From contig SFEL01000021.1 in NCBI GenBank assembly GCA_004557245.1, positions 1-22,312 on the forward strand: a DNA stretch of 22,312 nucleotides, given 5' to 3'. Under the pieces are notes generated by a model, which saw only the letters and a program-made list of their open reading frames with translations, was not told the DNA's origin and searched no databases. Both the position numbers and the translations under genes were made by a program. The DNA is from Clostridiales bacterium (GTDB lineage Bacteria; Bacillota; Clostridia; Christensenellales; CAG-138). Positions 15,876 to 22,263 of this stretch are shown in pieces; position 1 is the stretch's first letter; every line of letters starts with the position of its first letter.

Positions 15876-15886
15876 TGTGGTATCAT
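15876..15886 (+). promoter_or_regulatory. Candidate extended -10 promoter of spoIIGA
   Basis: TGTGG followed by TATCAT (15876-15886) fits TRTGnTATAAT with one mismatch. The predicted start near 15893 leaves only a very short leader before the ribosome site at 15898-15905. No good -35 lies at 17 bp (AATTTG). The B. subtilis spoIIG promoter likewise lacks normal spacing and needs Spo0A, but I could not find a convincing Spo0A box here. Confidence 0.4.
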
Positions 15887-15910
15887 TTGCTTGCGCCGGG
15901 GGTGACTGAG

Positions 15911-16675
15911 ATGTACATAGAGGTGTTTCTGCTGGATAACCTGCTGATGAATGCCGTAATATGCGTGCTGGCGGGGGCGGTATGCGGAAGAAGCATCAGG
16001 CTGGGGCGGGTGCTGCTGTTCTCATTGGGCGGCGCGGTATACGGAGCTGCCGCAATGTATGTGCCGGTGCTTTCGATGCTCCCGTGTAAAATTATCCTGT
16101 GCCTTGCCATGGCGCTGGTATTTCCGTATGAGGGCCTGCGCGGCTACATTACCGGCCTCACGGCGATATTGGCGGCGTCGCTGACGATAGGCGGGCTCGG
16201 GTTCCTGATGATATGCGCCTTTGGCAATGTAAAAAGCCTCGGAGACGGCATATCGTTAAGGCTGATGCTGCTCATAGCGTTTGCGGCGTCGATAATGCCA
16301 GGCATTGCCAGAAGGGTGCGGGGCAAAAGGCTGGATAACCAAAACCGGCATACCCTCTTATTGAAGCGGGGAGATAAGGAATATGAGCTTGACGCCATGG
16401 TTGACAGCGGCAACAGCCTGTACGATCCTGTGAGCGGCCGCCCGGTAGCCGTGGCATGGCTGCCTGAGACGGGAGATATACCTATACCAGTGGGCACGGT
16501 GAGCGAAAGAAGCGTGCTGTATGCATTCAGGCCGGATAGCGCACGGCTGGACGGCAGCGATATGGATATACTTGTGGCAGTGTCAAAAAGGCCGCTCAAG
16601 GCCGCGCTTATACCGCCCGCGGCGCTCTGCGATGAGTTGAAAATAACGAGGCTGGAGGGGAAATACCATGCTTAG
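15911..16675 (+). CDS. spoIIGA: Pro-sigma-E processing protease SpoIIGA
   Basis: SpoIIGA is the membrane-bound aspartic protease that activates pro-sigma-E in the mother cell after a signal from the forespore. The 254 residues have an N-terminal membrane half (five hydrophobic segments to about residue 133) and a cytoplasmic protease half with VDSGNSLYDP at 164-173, Asp165 being the catalytic residue. The family N-terminus MYIEVFLLDNLLMN supports the ATG at 15911, which has GGGGGTGA 5 nt upstream; an in-frame TTG at 15887 sits at the promoter and is rejected. It overlaps sigE by 8 bp, the usual enzyme-substrate gene pair. Confidence 0.95.
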   Translation: MYIEVFLLDNLLMNAVICVLAGAVCGRSIRLGRVLLFSLGGAVYGAAAMYVPVLSMLPCKIILCLAMALVFPYEGLRGYITGLTAILAASLTIGGLGFLMICAFGNVKSLGDGISLRLMLLIAFAASIMPGIARRVRGKRLDNQNRHTLLLKRGDKEYELDAMVDSGNSLYDPVSGRPVAVAWLPETGDIPIPVGTVSERSVLYAFRPDSARLDGSDMDILVAVSKRPLKAALIPPAALCDELKITRLEGKYHA

Positions 16676-17369
16676 CATAGTGAAAGATGTGCTCGCAAGG
16701 CTGTATGCTGCCCTTGGAGGGGATATATACTACATAAACAGCGGTGAGGCGCTGCCGCCGCCCCTGAGCAGGGAGGAGGAAGCAAAGATAATGGAGCAGC
16801 TCCGCGCCGGAGATGAGGACGTCAAACAGACGCTCATCGAGCGCAACCTCAGGCTTGTAGTGTACATAGCCCGAAAGTTTGAGAACACCGGCGTATGCGT
16901 TGAGGACCTTATATCCATAGGTACAATAGGCCTTATCAAGGCGGTAAACACCTTTGACGCAGAGAAGCGCATAAAGCTTGCCACATACGCTTCCCGCTGC
17001 ATAGAAAACGAGATACTGATGTACCTGAGAAGGAGCTGCAAGCTGAAGCTTGAGGTATCCCTCGACGAGCCCCTGAATGTTGACTGGGACGGCAACGAAC
17101 TGCTGCTTTCGGATATACTCGGAACAGACGCAGATGCCATATACCGGGGCATAGAGGACGAGGTGGATAAGGAGCTGCTGTCTCTCGCCATGAAGAAGCT
17201 CACTCCGAGAGAAAAGAAGATAATGGAGCTGCGCTTCGGTCTATATGGCAACAGGGAGTACACCCAGAAGCAGGTTGCAGACATGATGGGAATATCCCAA
17301 AGCTACATAAGCCGGCTGGAAAAGCACATAATCAAGCTGCTGAAGTCCGAGATGATACAGATGATGTAA
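16668..17369 (+). CDS. sigE: Sporulation sigma factor sigma-E precursor
   Basis: Sigma-E directs early mother-cell transcription during sporulation and is made as an inactive, membrane-associated precursor. The 233 residues include a pro-region ending at about DIYYINSGEALPPPLS (19-34), with cleavage by SpoIIGA expected next to Tyr21-Tyr22 by analogy with B. subtilis Tyr27-Tyr28. Region 2 spans about 57-122 (NLRLVVYIARKFENTG, CIENEILMYLRR). Region 4 with its helix-turn-helix spans about 178-226 (TQKQVADMMGISQSYISRLE). The pro-peptide is about six residues shorter than in B. subtilis. GGAGG at 16654-16658 is the ribosome site. sigG, which follows sigE in Bacillus, is not downstream. Confidence 0.98.
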   Translation: MLSIVKDVLARLYAALGGDIYYINSGEALPPPLSREEEAKIMEQLRAGDEDVKQTLIERNLRLVVYIARKFENTGVCVEDLISIGTIGLIKAVNTFDAEKRIKLATYASRCIENEILMYLRRSCKLKLEVSLDEPLNVDWDGNELLLSDILGTDADAIYRGIEDEVDKELLSLAMKKLTPREKKIMELRFGLYGNREYTQKQVADMMGISQSYISRLEKHIIKLLKSEMIQMM

Positions 17370-17376
17370 AGCAAAA

Positions 17377-17394
17377 AAGCGCGGTATCGCGCTT
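17377..17394. terminator. Bidirectional terminator between sigE and perR
   Basis: AAGCGCG (17377-17383) pairs perfectly with CGCGCTT (17388-17394) around GTAT. On the minus strand it is followed by a T-run (complement of A 17373-17378), so it ends perR well. On the plus strand the tail is CAGTTTTG, weaker. Its right arm ends on the perR stop codon (17394-17396). Confidence 0.8.
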
Positions 17395-17774
17395 CAGTTT
17401 TGTTCACAGTCGCGGCATATGCCGTGAAAGAGTATGCCGCAGCCCGTGATGCGAAGGCCGGTAGCCTTGGCGGCGCAGGAGCAGATCTCGGGCACCGCGC
17501 CTGCGGGTATGTCGGTAACGCGGCCACATTTCTCGCAACGCATGTGATGATGCGGGGATAGGGTGCCGTCAAATCTGTCAGGGGAATTGGGTACCGGTAT
17601 GCGGAGTATCATGCCTGCGTCCGCAAGCTGGCCAAGGTTGCGGTACACCGTGGCAAGGCTTACTGTAACTCCTACCGTATCTTTTAGCACAGTATAAAGT
17701 TCTTCAGCTGTAGGATGGATAGGGTAGGCCTTGAGGGTATCCAGTATCATATCTCGCTGCTTAGATCTTATCAT
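17394..17774 (-). CDS. perR: PerR-type Fur-family peroxide regulator
   Basis: A metal-dependent repressor of the Fur family with an N-terminal winged helix (ATVYRNLGQLADAGM, 41-55) and a C-terminal dimer domain. The structural zinc site is two CxxC pairs, Cys80/Cys83 and Cys120/Cys123. All five regulatory ligands of B. subtilis PerR can be aligned: His20 (His37), Asp69 (Asp85), His75 (His91), His77 (His93) and Asp88 (Asp104). Fur proteins carry Glu at the last of these, so the peroxide-sensing PerR assignment is favoured over Fur. At 126 residues the N-terminus is about 17 shorter than B. subtilis PerR. AGGTGA precedes the ATG. A 7-1-7 palindrome at its start site suggests autoregulation. Confidence 0.88.
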   Translation of the reverse strand: MIRSKQRDMILDTLKAYPIHPTAEELYTVLKDTVGVTVSLATVYRNLGQLADAGMILRIPVPNSPDRFDGTLSPHHHMRCEKCGRVTDIPAGAVPEICSCAAKATGLRITGCGILFHGICRDCEQN

Positions 17775-17795
17775 AAATTCAACATCACCTAACTA

Positions 17796-17810
17796 TAAGA
17801 ATCATTCTTA
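17796..17810 (-). promoter_or_regulatory. Per/Fur-type 7-1-7 operator
   Basis: TAAGAAT-G-ATTCTTA (minus strand) is a perfect inverted repeat with the 7-1-7 layout of Fur and PerR boxes. It matches TTATAATnATTATAA at 10 of 14 arm positions. It covers the predicted transcription start of perR. Confidence 0.75.
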
Positions 17811-17815
17811 ATCTA

Positions 17816-17843
17816 ATTATAACATAATACCGGCAGCTGTCAA
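17816..17843 (-). promoter_or_regulatory. Strong promoter of perR
   Basis: On the minus strand TTGACA (17838-17843) and TATAAT (17816-17821) are both perfect consensus with a 16-bp spacer, and TATGT directly before the -10 makes it an extended -10 as well. The start should be near 17809, within the operator. Confidence 0.9.
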
Positions 17844-17880
17844 GAAAAACAAAAGGGAAGGATACAAAATAATAAAGCAT

Positions 17881-17912
17881 GAAAAAAAGACCTCACAGGG
17901 TTTTCTGTGAAG
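17881..17912 (-). terminator. Terminator downstream of the zinc-ribbon gene
   Basis: On the minus strand CTTCACAG (17905-17912) pairs with CTGTGAGG (17891-17898), with one G-T pair, and then a run of T (complement of A 17882-17888). It ends the transcript carrying the structured RNA and zinc-ribbon gene before the perR promoter. Confidence 0.88.
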
Positions 17913-17999
17913 CCTATTTTTGCTTTTTCTAATTCACCGATATATCCGCTTAGCGGTAATAGGGGATATTAGCCCTTGCATGGGAAAGCGATGCGATTT

Positions 18000-18278
18000 T
18001 TAGTGGTTTGCCCTGCGAGCCTGGAAGCAAGCGCTGCAATAGATGGGCCTGTCGTTCTTGGGAACGAAGGGAATCTTGGTGGGAGCGCCGCACTGCGCGC
18101 ATACCGCGTCATACATTTCCTTTTCGCCGTTGCGCTGGCTCTTGCGAGCGTTCCTGCATGCCTTGCAGCGTATAGGCTCATTCTGGAAGCCCTTCTCAGC
18201 GTAGAACTCCTGTTCACCCGCAGAGAAAATGAATTCAGCACCGCAATCCTTGCATACCAAAGTCTTGTCTTCGAACAT
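18000..18278 (-). CDS. Small protein with two CxxC zinc-ribbon domains
   Basis: A 92-residue protein with eight cysteines in two zinc-ribbon units: Cys9/Cys12 with Cys38/Cys41, and Cys60/Cys63 with Cys81/Cys84. The first half resembles the probable zinc-ribbon (zf-trcl) family and the second the CxxC...CxxC ribbon (VCAQCGAPTKIPFVPKNDRP) that is often found with it in Clostridia. Lysine, arginine and asparagine between the ribbons would suit nucleic-acid or ribosome contact, but function is unknown. AAGGGG is 12 nt before the ATG, a longish spacing. A structured RNA of about 225 nt lies immediately upstream with no terminator between them, so the gene may be regulated by, or cotranscribed with, that RNA. 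Confidence 0.9.
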   Translation of the reverse strand: MFEDKTLVCKDCGAEFIFSAGEQEFYAEKGFQNEPIRCKACRNARKSQRNGEKEMYDAVCAQCGAPTKIPFVPKNDRPIYCSACFQARRANH

Positions 18279-18311
18279 CTTGTTTACAATCCCCTTGTAT
18301 ATTTTTTTTAG

Positions 18312-18538
18312 TGACCCGTGGCTTCGGCTGACCTGGTCTTTGCCCCCACACTCGCCGTCTGGAAGGTTCGCTACTAAGCAATTACGCCGCCCACTACTGC
18401 TTCTCTCGGGGATTGCCCCGGACGGACTTACATCTAAGCCGCACCATGCTCACGGGCAGCTTTGTACCCGCTTATGTGGATCGTTTTGCCTGCGACTGGC
18501 ATCGACTTTCAACCACAGACCCGATAACCCGGATAACC
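18312..18538 (-). ncRNA. Structured noncoding RNA ahead of the zinc-ribbon gene (possibly raiA-type)
   Basis: A region without a plausible gene, transcribed from its own promoter. On the minus strand it folds as follows. A closing stem pairs 18511-18521 with 18313-18323 (11 pairs including several G-U). TGCC/GGCA is at 18498-18501/18487-18490. CGGGT/GCCCG is at 18466-18470/18453-18457. CTTA/TAAG is at 18435-18438/18427-18430. CCGTC/GACGG at 18421-18425/18355-18359 encloses a perfect CGGGG-CAAT-CCCCG hairpin (18407-18420). Multi-helix architecture with long purine-rich joining segments and an outer closing stem is typical of large conserved bacterial RNAs. Size, host group and neighbourhood would suit the clostridial raiA-motif RNA, but I cannot verify the family from memory. 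It is not tmRNA, SRP RNA or RNase P by their known signatures. An A-rich stretch, not a U-tract, follows its 3' end. Confidence 0.6.
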
Positions 18539-18545
18539 AGAAATA

Positions 18546-18574
18546 ATTATAACGCACACAAAAGTTTTTTACAA
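18546..18574 (-). promoter_or_regulatory. Promoter of the structured RNA
   Basis: On the minus strand TTGTAA (18569-18574) and a perfect TATAAT (18546-18551) are 17 bp apart, placing the start near 18538, about 17 nt before the closing stem of the structured RNA. Confidence 0.8.
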
Positions 18575-18619
18575 CTGATTTTTGAAAGATTTTCCCTGTA
18601 ATACGGAAAAAACGAGCTC

Positions 18620-19183
18620 CTAACGCACGGTGGGATCATCGTATACAGCCCTGGGGCCGCCTACATACTTGGGGCGGGTACGGGCCATGACCAGATTGGC
18701 TTCGCCTATGTGTCGGGTGGCGGCGTGTACGGGTACTACTACTGGGTGCATATGCATACCTATAAGTGTACCGCCTATGTCCATGCCTGCGGAAGCCTTG
18801 CCGCGAAGATCCTCTACCATAACGTGGTCGTCAAAGCGGGCAACAGCCTCCATGGAAAACGCGCCCCCAGCGTGCAGCTGGGGCTTTACCCACACCTGCT
18901 GAAGGTCGTACTTTTCCATACACTCCCGCTCTACCACCAGACAGCGGTTCAGATGCTCGCAGCACTGTACCGCAAGGTACAGCCCCCTTGCCTTTATCTT
19001 GGGCAGCACGGCGTCCATTACCGCTTTCGCGGCTTCAACGGAGGAGCCGGAGCCTATGCGCTTACCCACTATCTCGCTGGTGGAGCAGCCTATTACCAGT
19101 ATATCGCCTCTTTTTAGGGTATCCGCCGCGGCGAAGAGCTCGTCTATGGCGGTGGAAGCCTGTTGGTAAACCTTTTCCATCAT
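18620..19183 (-). CDS. YwlG/UPF0340 family protein (TIGR01440)
   Basis: A 187-residue protein of the conserved YwlG (DUF436, TIGR01440) family, whose biochemical function is not established. Family hallmarks are LVIGCSTSEIVGKRIG, AVQCCEHLNRCLVVER, GMDIGGTLIGMHMHPVVVPV and RPKYVGGPRAVY. The clustered Cys, His and Gly residues are conserved in the family and suggest a catalytic or ligand site. I placed the start at 19183 because AAGGAG lies 12 nt upstream (ATG at 19180 is also possible). The frame stays open to 19261, but that would begin inside the -35 hexamer of its promoter. It is divergent from feoAB. No strong terminator follows its TAG stop. Confidence 0.93.
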   Translation of the reverse strand: MMEKVYQQASTAIDELFAAADTLKRGDILVIGCSTSEIVGKRIGSGSSVEAAKAVMDAVLPKIKARGLYLAVQCCEHLNRCLVVERECMEKYDLQQVWVKPQLHAGGAFSMEAVARFDDHVMVEDLRGKASAGMDIGGTLIGMHMHPVVVPVHAATRHIGEANLVMARTRPKYVGGPRAVYDDPTVR

Positions 19184-19232
19184 AATAAAATCAAACTCCT
19201 TGAAGATGCGTTGCGGCACTGGGCCTTGTACG

Positions 19233-19261
19233 ATTATAAGGCCAAACCGAGCCCGTTGCAA
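19233..19261 (-). promoter_or_regulatory. Promoter of the YwlG-family gene
   Basis: On the minus strand TTGCAA (19256-19261) and TATAAT (19233-19238) are 17 bp apart. The start is predicted near 19226, leaving a leader of about 43 nt to the ATG at 19183. Confidence 0.85.
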
Positions 19262-19310
19262 GGCAAAGGGCCAAATAAAAAAAGGGTTTTACAACAGTAA
19301 TTCTTAATTG

Positions 19311-19339
19311 TTGACAAATGCATAAGTGGGTAGTAACAT
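19311..19339 (+). promoter_or_regulatory. Promoter of the feoAB unit
   Basis: A perfect TTGACA (19311-19316) is 17 bp from TAACAT (19334-19339), which matches the -10 consensus at 4 of 6 positions. The start is predicted near 19346, just upstream of an inverted repeat. A strong -35 with a weaker -10 fits a regulated promoter. Confidence 0.65.
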
Positions 19340-19350
19340 TATAACGAATG

Positions 19351-19368
19351 AGTTAGATAAGACTAACT
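19351..19368 (+). promoter_or_regulatory. Inverted-repeat operator candidate for feoAB
   Basis: AGTTAG (19351-19356) and CTAACT (19363-19368) form a perfect inverted repeat with a 6-nt centre, directly after the predicted start site. The TTAG...CTAA arms resemble DtxR/IdeR-type iron boxes more than the 7-1-7 Fur/Per pattern seen at perR. An RNA hairpin is an alternative reading. Confidence 0.5.
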
Positions 19369-19390
19369 GAGAAGGGACAAGGAATCTCAG

Positions 19391-21937
19391 ATGAGCGAAA
19401 AAGGCAGGACACTTGCAGACCTTTCTATAGGGCAGAGGGGTTACGTGCGCTTAGTGAACGGCGATGGCTGCCGCCGCAGAAGAATAGTTGATATGGGCAT
19501 CACTCCCGGCACCGAGATAAAGATAATAAAAGCCGCGCCTATGGGGGACCCAATAGAGATAGCGATGAGGGGCTACAGCCTGTCGCTCCGCCGCGAGGAC
19601 GCACAGCGCATAGAGCTGCTTACCGACGGTGAAGCGAAAGAGCTCAGGGAGAGGGCCGTACTTTCCGCCAGAAACCTGGAGCTCAAGGCGAAGGGCAGCC
19701 TTACCCACAGTGCGGACGAGGATGCGCCTTATCACCGCCGTGCAGCAATGATAACTGAAATAATGCTAAAGGGCAGATGTAAGCCCGGAAGCTGCTCAGG
19801 CTGCCGCGAGGAGGGAGTATGTCCCATCTGCGAAAAAAACGGGACGCAGGAAGGACATGACGGCAAGGAAAAGGTGCGCTTAGCCCTTGTGGGCAACCCA
19901 AACAGCGGCAAGACTACGCTTTTCAACGCCATGACGGGCAGCCGGGAATACGTAGGCAACTGGCCCGGCGTAACGGTTGAGAAGAAGGAAGGCAAGGTAA
20001 AGGATACAGGCCTCTATACCTACGGCCACGATATGACGCTGGTAGATCTGCCGGGCATATATTCCCTTTCCCCGTATTCTATGGAGGAGATTGTGGCACG
20101 GAAGTACATTACGGTAGAAAAGCCTGACGCGATAATAAACATAGTCGATGCAACAAACCTCGAGCGCAATCTCTATCTTACGGTTCAGCTCATGGAACTG
20201 GAGCGGCCTATGATAATTGCACTGAATATGATGGACGAGGTGGAAAAGAGGGGCGACGAGATAGACGTGCATAAGCTCTCGTTGGAGCTTGGCGTGCCTG
20301 TTGTACCCATATCAGCCCGCAGCGGCCAAGGGGTGGAGAAGCTTATAAACGGAATACAGGGCGTCATCAACGCCGCCCACGCCGAGTTTCACGAAGGCTT
20401 TAATATAGAGCCGGACGACATATACAACGGCTATACCCACGCGCTGCATCACCAAATAGGCGATCTTGTGGGCAAATACGCGGAGCAGGCCGGCCTGCCT
20501 CTCCATTGGGCGGAGATGAAGCTCATGGAGGGCGACGGCGAAACCGTAAAAGAGCTTGCCCTGCCAGAGGACGTGCAGCAGAGGGTGGATAAGATAGTAA
20601 AGGAATATTCGGATTCCGCACCTCTTGGCGACAGCGAGAGCATGATAGCCGATGCACGATATAAGTATGTTACCCGGGTGTGCGCTGCGTCTCTTCGCAG
20701 GGGCCACCCAATAGACCAGCTTACAACATCGGACAAGATAGACAGGGTGCTCACCAACAAGTATCTTGCCCTTCCAATATTCATAGGCATAATGCTTTTG
20801 ATATTTGCGCTTACCTTCGGTACTGTGGGCGCGTGGCTCTCGGACCTTGTGAGTATGCTTATAGATGACGTCCTGACGCCTTATGTGAGAGCCGCGCTTG
20901 AAAATGCCGGCGCCATGGGGTGGCTGACCAGTCTCATATGCGACGGGATAATCACAGGCGTGGGGGGCGTGCTGACATTTCTGCCCCAGATAGCCATACT
21001 GTTTTTCTTCCTTTCCATATTGGATGACAGCGGCTACATGAGCCGTATAGCATTTATCATGGATAAGCCAATGCGCCGCTTCGGACTTTCCGGAAAGAGC
21101 TTCATACCCCTGCTGATGGGCTTCGGCTGCACTGTTCCTGCCGCTATGGGCGCACGTACCATGGAGAACGATAAGGACAAGCGCATGACGATACTGCTGC
21201 TGCCATTTATGAGCTGCTCTGCAAAGCTGCCGGTTTACGGCCTTATGGCGGGGGCCTTCTTTGCAAAGGGCAGGGCGCTGGTAATACTCAGCCTGTATCT
21301 TATCGGCATAATAGTTGGAATACTGTCAGGTTATCTGTTCCGCAAGACCATCTTTAAGGATAACGATGCAGCGTTTATGATAGAGCTGCCCACGTACAGA
21401 CTGCCTGCTGCGAAGAATGTATTTACCCACGTATGGGAGCGCGTAAGCCACTTCATAGAGAAGGCGGGTACCATAATATTCGCAATGAGCGTTGTGCTGT
21501 GGTTCCTTCAGAGCTTTGACCTGTCCTTCGGCATGGTGCAGAGCGCGGAAACCAGCATATTGGGCCGGCTGGGCAGTTTCATAGCTCCTGTATTCAGGCC
21601 AATGGGATACGGCTGCTGGCAGGCGGCGGTAGCGCTGCTTACAGGCATGATCGCCAAGGAGGCGGTGGTATCCAGTCTCGCCATGTTCTGCGGCTTCTCC
21701 CTCAGTGCAGGGGGCGGAGCCGTGCAGAGCGCGCTTTCGGGAATATTCACACCCCGCTCCGCATACGCTTTTCTGGTATTCGTGCTGCTGTATACCCCGT
21801 GCATGGCGGCGGTAGCCACTATAAGGCGGGAGTTGGGCAGCCGCAAGTGGACTGCCTTTGCCGTGTGCTACCAGATACTTATAGCATACGTTATGTCGTT
21901 TGTAGTATATACTGTATGTGGGCTGTTCATGGTCTGA
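19391..21937 (+). CDS. feoB: FeoA-FeoB fusion ferrous iron transporter
   Basis: The main ferrous iron uptake protein, here a single 848-residue chain. Residues 1-80 are a FeoA SH3-like domain (LADLSIGQRGYVRLVNGDG, MGITPGTEIKI). Residues about 80-160 are a linker with five cysteines, Cys130, 135, 138, 144 and 147. The G-protein domain has G1 GNPNSGKT (168-175), G3 DLPG (219-222), G4 NMMD (279-282) and G5 SAR (308-310). The membrane domain (about 455-845) carries the conserved LLMGFGCTVPA (Cys580) and SCSAKLPVYG (Cys609) gate motifs and GMIAKEAVVSSL. GTP binding controls Fe(II) passage through the membrane part. AAGGA lies 7 nt before the ATG. A small Cys-rich partner gene follows after 15 bp. 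Confidence 0.97.
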   Translation: MSEKGRTLADLSIGQRGYVRLVNGDGCRRRRIVDMGITPGTEIKIIKAAPMGDPIEIAMRGYSLSLRREDAQRIELLTDGEAKELRERAVLSARNLELKAKGSLTHSADEDAPYHRRAAMITEIMLKGRCKPGSCSGCREEGVCPICEKNGTQEGHDGKEKVRLALVGNPNSGKTTLFNAMTGSREYVGNWPGVTVEKKEGKVKDTGLYTYGHDMTLVDLPGIYSLSPYSMEEIVARKYITVEKPDAIINIVDATNLERNLYLTVQLMELERPMIIALNMMDEVEKRGDEIDVHKLSLELGVPVVPISARSGQGVEKLINGIQGVINAAHAEFHEGFNIEPDDIYNGYTHALHHQIGDLVGKYAEQAGLPLHWAEMKLMEGDGETVKELALPEDVQQRVDKIVKEYSDSAPLGDSESMIADARYKYVTRVCAASLRRGHPIDQLTTSDKIDRVLTNKYLALPIFIGIMLLIFALTFGTVGAWLSDLVSMLIDDVLTPYVRAALENAGAMGWLTSLICDGIITGVGGVLTFLPQIAILFFFLSILDDSGYMSRIAFIMDKPMRRFGLSGKSFIPLLMGFGCTVPAAMGARTMENDKDKRMTILLLPFMSCSAKLPVYGLMAGAFFAKGRALVILSLYLIGIIVGILSGYLFRKTIFKDNDAAFMIELPTYRLPAAKNVFTHVWERVSHFIEKAGTIIFAMSVVLWFLQSFDLSFGMVQSAETSILGRLGSFIAPVFRPMGYGCWQAAVALLTGMIAKEAVVSSLAMFCGFSLSAGGGAVQSALSGIFTPRSAYAFLVFVLLYTPCMAAVATIRRELGSRKWTAFAVCYQILIAYVMSFVVYTVCGLFMV

Positions 21938-21952
21938 CGGAGGTAAGGATAT

Positions 21953-22120
21953 ATGGAAAACGGCGTTTGGTATATTCTGGCAGCACTCATAATGGGATGG
22001 ACCGGATTCTGTATATATAAATGGATAAAGAACCGCAAAAGGGGCGGATGCGGGTGCGGCTGCACGGGCTGCCCCTACAGCGGGAAATGTGACGGAAAAA
22101 AAGAGGGAAAAAAGAAATAA
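21953..22120 (+). CDS. FeoB-associated Cys-rich membrane protein
   Basis: A 55-residue protein with one N-terminal membrane helix (about 6-23, WYILAALIMGWTGFCIYK), a short basic segment, then a cysteine cluster GCGCGCTGCPYSGKC (32-46) and a lysine-rich tail. Cys33, 35, 37, 40 and 46 could bind iron or another metal next to the membrane. Genes of this type, known as FeoB-associated Cys-rich membrane proteins, commonly follow feoB in Clostridia; their exact role is not settled, though a FeoC-like accessory or iron-relay role is often suggested. GGAGG at 21939-21943 lies 9 nt before the ATG, and the 15-bp gap to feoB indicates cotranscription. Confidence 0.9.
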   Translation: MENGVWYILAALIMGWTGFCIYKWIKNRKRGGCGCGCTGCPYSGKCDGKKEGKKK

Positions 22121-22137
22121 GCTATATTCAGAGTGTC

Positions 22138-22164
22138 AAAAAAGTGGCTAACCGCCACTTTTTT
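22138..22164. terminator. Terminator of the feo unit
   Basis: AAAAAAGTGGC (22138-22148) pairs perfectly with GCCACTTTTTT (22154-22164) around TAACC, 17 nt after the last stop codon. With A and T runs on both sides it can work in both directions. Confidence 0.92.
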
Positions 22165-22172
22165 GAGTTTTA

Positions 22173-22263
22173 CGGGTTTTGCCTTGCAAAAAAAATGAGG
22201 TTCCGCCCCGGGCAACGGGCCGGAACTGACCCGCTGCGGCGGGCCTCCGGGCGGCAAAACCCG
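22173..22263. other. Multibranched GC-rich intergenic element
   Basis: A perfect 11-bp outer stem pairs CGGGTTTTGCC (22173-22183) with GGCAAAACCCG (22253-22263). Inside are two hairpins. GTTCCG (22200-22205) with CGGAAC (22221-22226) is extended after a mismatch by CCCG/CGGG (22207-22210/22216-22219). CCCGC (22230-22234) pairs with GCGGG (22239-22243). A further hairpin, GAAAACC/GGTTTTC (22272-22278/22283-22289), follows. No gene is seen here. The fold could be an RNA structure or a REP/MITE-like repeat; it shares a word with the mraY-murD gap in reverse orientation. Confidence 0.55.

Noticed and set aside
15840..15890. Spo0A box upstream of spoIIGA
   Set aside because: TTTGCGACT near 15860 resembles TTTGTCGAA only loosely; too few matches to call.
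18229..18546. Plus-strand open frame of about 105 codons over the structured RNA
   Set aside because: No ribosome site or protein motif; the promoter and the strong secondary structure point to a minus-strand RNA.
19184..19261. N-terminal extension of the YwlG-family protein
   Set aside because: It would start within the -35 hexamer of a well-formed promoter; AAGGAG supports the start at 19183.
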